In this document: piece after piece, positions 1 through 6,058 of the stretch
How the letters are laid out: every line of letters begins with the position of its first letter
Position numbering within the stretch: position 1 is the stretch's first letter
Source of the DNA: Hydrogenimonas sp.
Lineage (GTDB): Bacteria; Campylobacterota; Campylobacteria; Campylobacterales; Hydrogenimonadaceae
Reading direction: 5' to 3'
NCBI RefSeq assembly: GCF_029933015.1
Contig: NZ_JAOZOZ010000051.1
Coordinates: 2,598-11,106 of the forward strand
Length of the DNA: 8,509 nt
Made by a program: the position numbers and the translations under genes
The notes under the pieces: model-generated
Databases searched by the model: none
Seen by the model: the letters and a program-made list of their open reading frames with translations, nothing else
Told to the model about the DNA's origin: nothing

Positions 1-70
1 CGATCCGCTGGCGATGGATTTTCGCCTCCTGCAGGAGCTTTTGAAAGAGCCGTACCTCTTCACCCCCCAC
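1..70 (-). CDS. Possible start of the next operon gene (partial, runs off window)
   Basis: A GTG at 70-68 on the minus strand opens a frame that stays open to the window edge and begins V-G-G-E-E-V-R-L-F-Q-K-L-L-Q-E-A-K. It overlaps the mqnC stop by 11 nt and has a GGAGG Shine-Dalgarno-like stretch 9 nt upstream, inside the mqnC 3' end. Third positions in the frame are GC-rich, as in neighbouring genes. The orientation fits continuation of the mqnC transcript. I do not recognise the protein from 23 residues. The alternative is a plus-strand gene ending here: a frame from 2 to a TGA at 137-139 also looks protein-like over its first 24 codons, but would overlap mqnC by about 80 nt. Low confidence. 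Confidence 0.35.
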   Translation of the reverse strand, partial: MGGEEVRLFQKLLQEAKIHRQRI

Positions 71-1118
71 GCTGGAAGACCTCCAGAATTTCGTAGGCCG
101 TGTTGCGTTTGGCCGGTGTTTCGCCGATGTCGCGGATGAGGCGGATCATCTCCTCCTGGTTCATCCGGTTGACGGCTCCGGCGGCTTTGACGACGTTCTC
201 CTCCATCATCGTGCTTCCCAGGTCGTTGGCGCCGTAGAGCAGCGCCATCTGGCCGATGTAGCTCCCCTGGGTCACCCAGGAACTCTGAATGTTTTTGACG
301 TTGTCCAGAAAGAGGCGGCTCACCGCCAGCAGCCTGAGATACCGGTTGGGGCTCGCCTTGTGCTTGACGATTCCCTCTTTCTGCAGCGCCGTGTTGTAAG
401 GCTGGAAACTCCACATGATGAAGGCGCGGAATCCTCCCGTTTCATCCTGGAGATTGCGCACGTGCTCCCAGTGTTCCACGATCTCCTCGTCGGTTTCGAC
501 GGTGCCGAACATCATCGTCGCCGTCGATTTGATGCCGTTTCGGTGCGCCAGCCGGTGGACGTTCAGCCACTCCTCGACGTCGATCTTCTTGGGGGCGATG
601 ATGTCGCGGACCCGGTCGCTGAGGATCTCCGCCCCCGCGCCAGGGATGGAGCTGAGTCCTTTGGCCTTGAGGCGCCTAAGTACCTCTTCGACCGAAATGC
701 GCGAGACTTTGGCGATGTAGTCGATCTCCACCGCCGAAAAGCCGTGGATCGTGATCTGGGGATACTTTTGATGGATATGCTCCACCAGATCCTCGTACCA
801 CTCGATCTTGAGCTTGGGGTGCACACCCCCCTGAAAGAGGATCTGCGTCCCGCCGATGGCAAGCAGCTCCTCGATCTTTTCGTCGATCTCGTCGAAGCTG
901 AGCACATAGACGTCCTCGTCGTCGCCGTGGCGGTAGAAGGCGCAGAACTTGCAGTCGACCCAGCAGCGGTTGGTGTAGTTGATGTTGCGGTCGACGACGA
1001 AGGTGGTGATCCCCTCGGGGTGGAGCTCCTTTTTCTTTTCGTAGGCCATGCGGCCCAGCTCTTTCAGATCGCCGTGGCGGATCAGCTCCACCGCCTCGGC
1101 CGCACTCATCCGACTCAT
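60..1118 (-). CDS. mqnC: Cyclic dehypoxanthinyl futalosine synthase (radical SAM, menaquinone biosynthesis)
   Basis: Radical SAM enzyme that cyclises dehypoxanthinyl futalosine in the futalosine route to menaquinone, the respiratory quinone of Campylobacterota. The 352-residue protein has the CxxxCxxC cluster motif at C52, C56 and C59 (CWVDCKFCAF), preceded by VDRNINYTN, which is typical of MqnC. SIPGAGAEIL in mid-protein also points to MqnC rather than the paralogue MqnE. The start is ATG 1118-1116, because it overlaps the nusB stop as ATGA and has GGAG 4 nt upstream. The open frame extends upstream to 1322, but that part overlaps nusB and is arginine-rich, unlike the family. A second in-frame ATG lies at 1109. 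The gene is probably translationally coupled to nusB and is the last complete gene of the minus-strand cluster. Function is inferred from family motifs; no residue looks missing. Confidence 0.93.
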   Translation of the reverse strand: MSRMSAAEAVELIRHGDLKELGRMAYEKKKELHPEGITTFVVDRNINYTNRCWVDCKFCAFYRHGDDEDVYVLSFDEIDEKIEELLAIGGTQILFQGGVHPKLKIEWYEDLVEHIHQKYPQITIHGFSAVEIDYIAKVSRISVEEVLRRLKAKGLSSIPGAGAEILSDRVRDIIAPKKIDVEEWLNVHRLAHRNGIKSTATMMFGTVETDEEIVEHWEHVRNLQDETGGFRAFIMWSFQPYNTALQKEGIVKHKASPNRYLRLLAVSRLFLDNVKNIQSSWVTQGSYIGQMALLYGANDLGSTMMEENVVKAAGAVNRMNQEEMIRLIRDIGETPAKRNTAYEILEVFQRGG

Positions 1119-1531
1119 TTGGCTCCGTTCCCCGAAGCCGTCTTTTCGATGGCGTCGAGTACGCCGTTGACGAATTTGGGCGACTGGTCGCTGCCGAGCT
1201 CCTTGGCCAGCTCCACCGCTTCGTTGATCACGACGGCGCGGTCGAGATCGGTATGGAGCAGCTCGTAGACGCCCAGGCGCAGGATCGATTTGTCCACATG
1301 GTCCAGACGGTCGAAATCCCAATCCTTCAGATGATCCTTGATCTGCCTGTCGATCTCCTCCAGATGTTCCAGGACGCCGTGGTAGAGTCCCAGCGCGAAT
1401 TCCCGCTGTTTGTGGCGGATCTTCTTCTCTTCCAGAAGGTCCTCGGCGAATTTTTTGACTTCGGGATTGCCGATATCGTGGGCGTAGAGCAGACTGATGA
1501 CCGCGCCGCGGGACTGGTGACGTGTCGCCAT
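1115..1531 (-). CDS. nusB: Transcription antitermination factor NusB
   Basis: Small all-helical RNA-binding protein (138 aa, normal family length). In the family it binds boxA RNA with NusE (ribosomal protein S10) and supports processive transcription of rRNA operons. Family features are the basic N-terminus (MATRHQSRGAVISLLYA), the mid-protein stretch around LDHVDKSILRLGVYELL, and the C-terminal VINEAVELAKELGSD followed by KFVNGVLDAI. The ATG shares one base with the ribH TAA (TAATG), with a GGAAG Shine-Dalgarno-like sequence 5 nt upstream. Its stop overlaps the mqnC ATG as ATGA. The ribH-nusB pair is a widespread bacterial arrangement, and the overlaps suggest coupled translation. Nothing unusual was seen in the protein. 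Confidence 0.95.
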   Translation of the reverse strand: MATRHQSRGAVISLLYAHDIGNPEVKKFAEDLLEEKKIRHKQREFALGLYHGVLEHLEEIDRQIKDHLKDWDFDRLDHVDKSILRLGVYELLHTDLDRAVVINEAVELAKELGSDQSPKFVNGVLDAIEKTASGNGAK

Positions 1532-2001
1532 TACGCTTCCATCGTGCGGTAGAGGTCGATCATCTCGATGACGCCCGTCATCGCCTCGAACCCTTTGTTG
1601 CCCGCCTTGGAGCCGGCCCGCTCGATCGCCTGCTCGATCGTGTCGGTGGTAAGCACGCCGAAGGCGACCGGTTTGCCGTATTTGAGCGTGACGTTGGCCA
1701 CTCCCTTGGTCGCTTCCGCGGCCACATAGTCGAAATGGGGGGTCGATCCGCGGATCACGGCGCCCACGCAGCAGACACCGGCATATTTTCCGCTCGAAAG
1801 CGCCTTCTCCAGCGCGAAGGGGATCTCGAACGCCCCGGGCACCAGAATGAGATCGATATGGTCGTCGCTGCCTCCGTGACGCAAAAAGGCATCCCTGGCA
1901 CCTTCGACCAGACGGTCGGTGATGATGTGGTTGAAGCGGCTGGCGATGATCGCCACGCGCTCGTCTCCCTGAAGTTTCAGCTGTCCTTCGATGAGATTCA
2001 T
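1531..2001 (-). CDS. ribH: 6,7-dimethyl-8-ribityllumazine synthase
   Basis: Penultimate enzyme of riboflavin synthesis. It condenses 5-amino-6-ribitylaminouracil with 3,4-dihydroxy-2-butanone 4-phosphate to give lumazine, and normally forms pentameric or 60-mer cytoplasmic shells. The 156-residue length is typical. Visible motifs are ASRFN with the substrate-stacking Phe at F23, VPGAFEIP (54-61), GAVIRGSTPHFDYV with the catalytic-type His at H89, and KAGNKG near the C-terminus. The ATG at 2001-1999 has GAGGA about 7 nt upstream. A 115-nt gap separates it from kdsA, longer than other gaps in the cluster, and holds a possible promoter, a hairpin and a heptamer array, so ribH-nusB-mqnC may have its own transcript. 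No FMN riboswitch is recognisable; the gap is too short for one. Confidence 0.95.
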   Translation of the reverse strand: MNLIEGQLKLQGDERVAIIASRFNHIITDRLVEGARDAFLRHGGSDDHIDLILVPGAFEIPFALEKALSSGKYAGVCCVGAVIRGSTPHFDYVAAEATKGVANVTLKYGKPVAFGVLTTDTIEQAIERAGSKAGNKGFEAMTGVIEMIDLYRTMEA

Positions 2002-2030
2002 GAAAAGTCCTCGGTGAATGAAATTGTGAT

Positions 2031-2061
2031 ATTTTAGCGAAAGAGTTTTGAAATTTCGCTA
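2031..2061 (-). promoter_or_regulatory. Possible ribH promoter with an overlapping inverted repeat
   Basis: Reading the minus strand, GCTAAAAT (2038-2031) resembles a sigma-70 -10 box of the Campylobacterota type, in which a clear -35 is often absent. It lies about 30 nt upstream of the ribH start. A perfect 8-bp inverted repeat, TAGCGAAA (2035-2042) and TTTCGCTA (2054-2061) separated by 11 nt, runs into this -10 box and could be an operator. It could also form an RNA hairpin on readthrough from kdsA. Inferred from sequence only. Confidence 0.35.
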
Positions 2062-2067
2062 CGCAAA

Positions 2068-2095
2068 AATCATTGGTTATGGATCATCGGTCATC
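2068..2095. repeat. Degenerate heptamer array (4 units) between kdsA and ribH
   Basis: On the plus strand the units are AATCATT, GGTTATG, GATCATC and GGTCATC, each 7 nt with no interruption. T is fixed at position 3 and A at position 5, and TCATCGG is repeated exactly twice in tandem at 2084-2097. The array is non-coding and separates the hairpin after kdsA from the putative ribH promoter. It has the same period and the same T3/A5 skeleton as the two arrays downstream of der. Confidence 0.5.
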
Positions 2096-2097
2096 GG

Positions 2098-2116
2098 AAG
2101 GACGCTTTGCGCCCTT
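2098..2116 (-). terminator. Short hairpin immediately after kdsA (weak terminator candidate)
   Basis: In the minus-strand transcript AAGGGCGC-AAA-GCGTCCTT starts one base after the kdsA TAA. It can form an 8-bp stem with a single G-U pair and a 3-nt loop. It is followed by CCGATG rather than a U-tract, so it is a poor intrinsic terminator. It may only stabilise the kdsA 3' end or cause partial attenuation ahead of ribH. Confidence 0.3.
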
Positions 2117-2920
2117 TTATTCGACGATTTCCCTGATTTTTACGATCTGCTCCAGCAGACTCTCGAGAGTCTCCAGACGGATCATGTTCGGCCCGTCGCT
2201 GAGGGCGATGGAGGGGTCGAAGTGGGTTTCGAAGAAAAATCCGTCCACGCCGGCCGCCGCCGCGGCTCTGGCGAGATAGGGGACGAAGGAGCTGTCGCCG
2301 CCCGTCTTTCCCCCCTGCCCCGGCATCTGGACGCTGTGGGTGGCGTCGAATATGACGGGAGCGAACCGGCGCATGATCGGAAAGGCGCGCATATCGACGA
2401 CGAGGTTGCCGTATCCGAAAGTCGATCCGCGCTCGGTCAGCCAGACCCCCGCTTTTTCGCTCGTCTCGTAGTCGGCCGACTCGTATCCGCGGGTTTTGAG
2501 GACTTTGAGGACCGAATACTGCATGTCGGCAGGCACCATGAACTGCCCTTTCTTGATGTTGACGATGCAGTCGGTTTTGGCCGCGGCCACCAGCAGGTCG
2601 GTCTGGCGGCAGAGAAAGGCCGGAATCTGCAGCACGTCCACCGTCTCGGCCACCTTCGGCACCTGCCACGTCTCATGGACGTCGGTCAGAGTCTTGTAGC
2701 CGAAGGCGCTTTTGACCTCTTCGAAAATCCTCATCCCCTCTTCGAGCCCGGGCCCCCGGAAACTCTCCAAAGAGGTGCGGTTGGCCTTGTCGAAACTCGC
2801 TTTGAAATAGAAGTCGATCCTGTCGTCATCGGCGTATTTTCGCAGCGATTCGGCGATCTTCATCACATTTTCACGGCTCTCCATGACACAGGGACCCGCG
2901 ATCAGAATCATCTTTTTCAT
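2117..2920 (-). CDS. kdsA: 3-deoxy-8-phosphooctulonate synthase (Kdo-8-phosphate synthase), metal-dependent type
   Basis: Cytoplasmic aldolase-type enzyme that joins phosphoenolpyruvate and arabinose 5-phosphate to make Kdo-8-phosphate, the precursor of the LPS inner-core sugar. The protein has 267 residues, normal for the family. Motifs include IAGPCVMES at the N-terminus, FKASFDKANR, IPAFLCRQTDLL, KKGQF, DATHSVQ, FFETH and LSDG. Cys11 in GPC matches the metal ligand of class II enzymes such as the Aquifex aeolicus one; the E. coli metal-independent enzyme has Asn there. His in DATHS, Glu in ETH and Asp in LSDG complete the expected ligand set. The ATG overlaps the stop of the upstream GGDEF-like gene as ATGA, with GGAG 5 nt upstream inside that gene, which implies translational coupling. 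The metal class is inferred from residues only. Confidence 0.96.
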   Translation of the reverse strand: MKKMILIAGPCVMESRENVMKIAESLRKYADDDRIDFYFKASFDKANRTSLESFRGPGLEEGMRIFEEVKSAFGYKTLTDVHETWQVPKVAETVDVLQIPAFLCRQTDLLVAAAKTDCIVNIKKGQFMVPADMQYSVLKVLKTRGYESADYETSEKAGVWLTERGSTFGYGNLVVDMRAFPIMRRFAPVIFDATHSVQMPGQGGKTGGDSSFVPYLARAAAAAGVDGFFFETHFDPSIALSDGPNMIRLETLESLLEQIVKIREIVE

Positions 2921-3570
2921 TTTATCTCCACTCCCTCTTTGTCGAAAATCACCAGCTCCTTTTTCCGCTCTTTCGCCGCGTTCAGAGCGTCTTCGGCCAG
3001 CTGCATCATCTGGTTCAGATGGATCTGCATGCCATACATCGTGACGGCACCGGCGCTCCTGCGGTAATCGATGCGCTTGTCACCCTGCATCAGGGGAGAT
3101 TTGCGGACCTTCTCCTCGATTCTTTCGAAGACCGAGGGGATGTTGTCCACGTCACACTCCGGCATCAGTATGAAAATGCCCGATCCGCCGAAACGCCCCA
3201 GCACATCGCTGCTTCGAAGAACGCTTTGAATCGACTCCGCCAGATGTTTGAGAACGTTGTCACCCGTTTTGAAACTGTAGCGCAGGTTGATCTTTTCGAG
3301 CTGATCCACATCGACGATCATCAGCGTCACGGGCCACCGGTGCCTTCTGGCCAGTTTGATCTGGACATTGGCGGTCTTGACGAAGAAAGGGTAGTTGAAA
3401 GCACCCGTCGTTTCGTCCAGAGACCTCGCGGCATGGATCTCTTCGGTCATCGTTTTGATTTTGCTTTTGCAAAGACGAAGCGTTTTACCGCACTTGTAGA
3501 GATAAAATCCCGTCACGCCGCTTATGACGACGAGTATGCCGATCAAGGCGTACAATATTTCCAAATTCAT
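2917..3570 (-). CDS. Membrane-anchored degenerate GGDEF-domain protein 1 (GGSGI signature)
   Basis: A 217-residue protein with one N-terminal membrane segment (about 4-25), a short charged linker, and a GGDEF-family domain from about 50. DETTGAF occupies the family's D-x-LTGL position. The metal-site segment is preserved as VDVDQLEKIN (D87, N95), as is TGD at 102-104. The signature, however, reads GGSGI (128-132) instead of GG[D/E]EF, so diguanylate cyclase activity is unlikely. R119-S-S-D122 keeps the RxxD spacing (five residues before the signature) of the c-di-GMP inhibitory site. R78-WPV (79-81) is shared with its two neighbours. It starts 14 nt after the upstream paralogue, with AGGA about 9 nt before the ATG, and overlaps kdsA by 4 nt. 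The likely role is c-di-GMP binding or scaffolding at the inner membrane; this is inference. Confidence 0.8.
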   Translation of the reverse strand: MNLEILYALIGILVVISGVTGFYLYKCGKTLRLCKSKIKTMTEEIHAARSLDETTGAFNYPFFVKTANVQIKLARRHRWPVTLMIVDVDQLEKINLRYSFKTGDNVLKHLAESIQSVLRSSDVLGRFGGSGIFILMPECDVDNIPSVFERIEEKVRKSPLMQGDKRIDYRRSAGAVTMYGMQIHLNQMMQLAEDALNAAKERKKELVIFDKEGVEIK

Positions 3571-3584
3571 CGTTCAAAATCCTG

Positions 3585-4316
3585 TCAATAAATCTCTATC
3601 CGGTCGCCCCGTTTACCCTTGATGCGGTCGAGTGCCTCGAACGCCCGCTCCATCAGCCGTTTGAAATCGAGCGCACTGGGTTCGAAGGATGCGATACCGC
3701 ACTTGCACTCGAGGCGGTACTCTTCACCGTCGATCGGTATCCGCTTTTCGGAAAGATGTTTCAGTATCCGCTCGGCGATATCCTTCACCTGTTCGGAGGG
3801 ACAATTGGGAAAAAGGAGCAGGTATTCGTTTTTCGCGAAACTGCCGGCCAGGTCGCTGCCGCGCATCATCGCTTCGAGCTCTTCGACGACGATCTCTTTC
3901 AGTTTTTTGCTCACATCCTCGGGGGCCGGCTTCGGTCCCTTCATCGCCTGGATAAACAGAGCGATCATGCTCACGGGCCACTCGTTGCGTTTGGCCATCA
4001 ATATCTGTTTTTTGCCCATCGAGTGGAAAAGCTGTTTGTCGTGCAGTTCGAAAGAGGCGGAGGGGTTGAGCACATCGTTGCAGCGCTGCGTCTGGATGCG
4101 GGCTTTGATCAGTTCGGTCACGAAAAGGTACGACACCACAAAAGCGATCAGGAAAAAGAGGCCGTAGGTCGCGGTCGTCGCCGAAACGTAGGGAATGTTG
4201 TAGGCTTCCAGCTCCTTTTGCAGCAGAGGAAGCCACGCCGCGGCACTCGTCAATACGATTCCGCCAAGCAGCGCTCCGAGAATTTTGTAACGGCCACTGT
4301 TTACGACATTGCTCAT
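3585..4316 (-). CDS. Membrane-anchored degenerate GGDEF-domain protein 2 (AKNEY signature)
   Basis: A 243-residue protein with two predicted membrane segments (about 12-32 and 47-67) and a C-terminal domain that is recognisable as GGDEF mainly through its paralogues. The signature position reads AKNEY (161-165) followed by LLLFPNC. The usual metal-binding Asp eight residues after the Trp of WPV (113-115) is Phe121, and the IND region is replaced by a Pro/Lys-rich stretch, so catalysis should be impossible. R152-G-S-D155 nevertheless sits exactly five residues before the signature, as in an inhibitory site. The C-terminus, KGKRGDRIEIY, resembles the canonical GRNRV end of GGDEF domains. It begins 17 nt after the preceding paralogue, with AAGGG about 9 nt before the ATG. 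It is the most diverged of the three. A receptor or purely structural role is inferred. Confidence 0.72.
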   Translation of the reverse strand: MSNVVNSGRYKILGALLGGIVLTSAAAWLPLLQKELEAYNIPYVSATTATYGLFFLIAFVVSYLFVTELIKARIQTQRCNDVLNPSASFELHDKQLFHSMGKKQILMAKRNEWPVSMIALFIQAMKGPKPAPEDVSKKLKEIVVEELEAMMRGSDLAGSFAKNEYLLLFPNCPSEQVKDIAERILKHLSEKRIPIDGEEYRLECKCGIASFEPSALDFKRLMERAFEALDRIKGKRGDRIEIY

Positions 4317-4333
4317 TGAAAACTACCCTTTTG

Positions 4334-5068
4334 CTAAAATAGTTCTATCCTGTTTCCACCCTTTTTCTTCGCCTGCTCCAGCGCCATGTTGGCACGGTTT
4401 AGCAGATGGTTGAACTTCGCCACTCTCCCGGCGAACGATACCACACCCGAAGAAAAAGGTATCTTTATCTCTTTTTTGTCGACGACAAGCGGCGTCGAAA
4501 GTATCTGGCTCTGAAAACGCTGGACCACCTTTTTGGCGCTGTTGATGTCGCAGTTGGGCAGAAGCAGCACGAATCTGTCGTCGTCGAATCTGGCCACCAG
4601 ATCACTCTCTCGGATCGTCTCTTTCAAAATGGCGGCGAAATGTCTGAGCGCCTGGTTGCCCGCGTCGAAACTGTACTGCTGGTTGATTCTGGCCAACTGA
4701 TCGATATCCATGACGATCATGCCGACCGGCCAGCCGTTTCGCTTGCAGAGACGAATCTGCGTGCCGGCCAGCTCCTTGAAAACCTTGCTCTTGTAAAGAC
4801 GGGTCGTCACGTCCCGTAAAAGTCTCTCTTCCTTATCCTTTTTGATCTGGTCGACGATGCTTTTTTGATAGAGCAGATAGTAGAAAAGGGGCGTAAAGAG
4901 CACCAGATAGACCACACCCATGATCACGAGGCCCTCTTCGGGCTGTGCCCAGAGACCTTTTTCCACGAGTAGCCATGCGATGCCGCTCAGAAGGAGGCTT
5001 GCCGCTACACCCAGCCCAAACGCCGCCATTCCCACTTTCAACAGACACTTATCGATTTTTTTGAGCAT
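4334..5068 (-). CDS. Membrane-anchored degenerate GGDEF-domain protein 3 (DDDRF signature)
   Basis: A 244-residue protein, first of the three in transcription order. Membrane segments span about 12-35 and 47-67, with a basic/charged linker (68-82) before the GGDEF domain. DVTTRLY takes the D-x-LTGL position. MDIDQLARIN (D121, D123, N129) keeps the metal and base-binding pattern. The signature is DDDRF (162-166) in place of GG[D/E]EF, and RESD (153-156) preserves RxxD five residues upstream. The C-terminal AKKKGGNRIELF is canonical. I chose ATG 5068 because GGAAAG lies 7 nt upstream. The frame extends to a GTG at 5116, but that codon falls inside a candidate -10 box and lacks a Shine-Dalgarno sequence. 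The gene probably heads a unit running into kdsA. Enzyme activity is unlikely from the signature; c-di-GMP binding is inferred. Confidence 0.8.
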   Translation of the reverse strand: MLKKIDKCLLKVGMAAFGLGVAASLLLSGIAWLLVEKGLWAQPEEGLVIMGVVYLVLFTPLFYYLLYQKSIVDQIKKDKEERLLRDVTTRLYKSKVFKELAGTQIRLCKRNGWPVGMIVMDIDQLARINQQYSFDAGNQALRHFAAILKETIRESDLVARFDDDRFVLLLPNCDINSAKKVVQRFQSQILSTPLVVDKKEIKIPFSSGVVSFAGRVAKFNHLLNRANMALEQAKKKGGNRIELF

Positions 5069-5104
5069 AGTATCACTTTCCACTTTAACATATTTTTTCT
5101 TAAA

Positions 5105-5123
5105 GCGTATCGGCACTATACGC
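5105..5123 (-). promoter_or_regulatory. Candidate promoter/operator for the GGDEF-kdsA unit
   Basis: On the minus strand TATAGT (5120-5115) matches the sigma-70 -10 consensus at five of six positions and lies about 47 nt upstream of the chosen ATG. It is embedded in a 6-bp inverted repeat, GCGTAT-N7-ATACGC. No convincing -35 was found, which is common in Campylobacterota. This is the only gap (88 nt) between the permease stop and the GGDEF genes, so it is the natural place for a promoter. Weak evidence. Confidence 0.35.
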
Positions 5124-5156
5124 CATAATCATGCGAGATATATCGACCCTTTTCGA

Positions 5157-6047
5157 TTATTTGTTACGGGCGACGGTGATACCTGCAACGACGATAAGCG
5201 CGATGCCGAGCCATGTCGAAAGATCGGGGAAAGGGTCGCCGATCAGAAGACCCAGGAGAATGGAAAAGAGGATGTTGCTGTAGCTGACGGCGCCGACGAT
5301 GCCCGCCTGGGTGACTCCGTAGGCTTTGGTCATATAGACCTGGGCCAGCGTCGCGAAAAGACCCATGACGACCACGTAGATCCAGGTTTTTCCCGACGGC
5401 ATCACGAACTGGCCGAAGAGCATATCGAGTTCGGGCGAATCGACGTAGGGGCTCAGAGCCATCAGAAAGAGCGGTCCAAGGGTCCCGATGCCCATGAAAG
5501 AGAGCACGATGGCGCGGGTGTCGTAGTAGCGTTTGAGCTCCCTGACCGCGGTATAGGCCAGTGCGGCACCCACACCGCTGAAGATACCGAGCCAGGCCGT
5601 CTTGTCCAGGCTCAGGCCGGAAGGCTTGGCGATGAGCACGATCCCGGCGAACCCCAGCAGCAGAGCCGCCCACCCCGGAAGACCCATCTTTTCACGAAGA
5701 AAGAGCCAGGCGAAAAAGGCGGTGAAGATGGGAGAGGTTTTGGAGTAGGTCATCGCGTCACCCAGCGGAATATGGGCGATGTTGTAGAAAAAGGCCAGAA
5801 GCGCCAGAAAGCCCATCAGCCCCCTGAAAAAGAGGAGCCAGGGTTTCCCTCCCGGATGGGTCATCGGTCTCTTCAGAAGGGTGGCAGCCACGAGAAAGAC
5901 ACCGAAGACGTTTCTGAAAAAGACCACTTCCAAAGAGGGCATCGTCTGGCTCAGAAGCTTGGCGAAGACCCCCATCAACGCAAACATCAGCGACGCGAAA
6001 AGCATATACCTGATGCCGGCGTCGAGCCTGTTGAAACGCGCTCTCAC
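5157..6047 (-). CDS. EamA/DMT-family permease
   Basis: A 296-residue inner-membrane protein with about ten hydrophobic segments, arranged as two EamA-type halves (roughly 9-140 and 150-293). This is the usual architecture and length of drug/metabolite transporter family permeases. Recognisable features are RYMLFASLMFALMGVFAK in the first helix, FFRN in the second, and LGDAMTYSKTSPIFTAFFAW in the first half, mirrored by QAGIVGAVSYSNILFSILL in the second. The substrate cannot be predicted. The start is GTG 6047-6045, 11 nt after the upstream DUF3108 stop. Its Shine-Dalgarno is weak, so translation may depend on coupling. The next in-frame ATG would remove 14 residues that look family-like (NRLDAGIRY). 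From memory, a membrane protein occupies this kdsA-der position in C. jejuni too. Confidence 0.88.
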   Translation of the reverse strand: MRARFNRLDAGIRYMLFASLMFALMGVFAKLLSQTMPSLEVVFFRNVFGVFLVAATLLKRPMTHPGGKPWLLFFRGLMGFLALLAFFYNIAHIPLGDAMTYSKTSPIFTAFFAWLFLREKMGLPGWAALLLGFAGIVLIAKPSGLSLDKTAWLGIFSGVGAALAYTAVRELKRYYDTRAIVLSFMGIGTLGPLFLMALSPYVDSPELDMLFGQFVMPSGKTWIYVVVMGLFATLAQVYMTKAYGVTQAGIVGAVSYSNILFSILLGLLIGDPFPDLSTWLGIALIVVAGITVARNK

Positions 6048-6058
6048 GAATCGTATAT

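Noticed and set aside
360..1268. Plus-strand open frame opposite mqnC/nusB
   Set aside because: The opposite strand encodes intact MqnC and NusB with family motifs. The antisense translation is Asp/Val/Arg-rich low-information sequence.
1119..1322. N-terminal extension of mqnC
   Set aside because: The extra 68 residues are Arg/Gly/Gln-rich out-of-frame nusB sequence. The ATGA overlap and GGAG place the start at 1118.
2002..2116. FMN riboswitch upstream of ribH
   Set aside because: The 115-nt gap shows no RFN-element conserved segments and is largely taken up by a hairpin, a heptamer array and a dyad.
5142..5157. ATCGA-N6-TCGAT hairpin at the permease stop as a terminator
   Set aside because: The stem is only 5 bp and AT-rich, with no U-tract in the minus direction; too weak to call.
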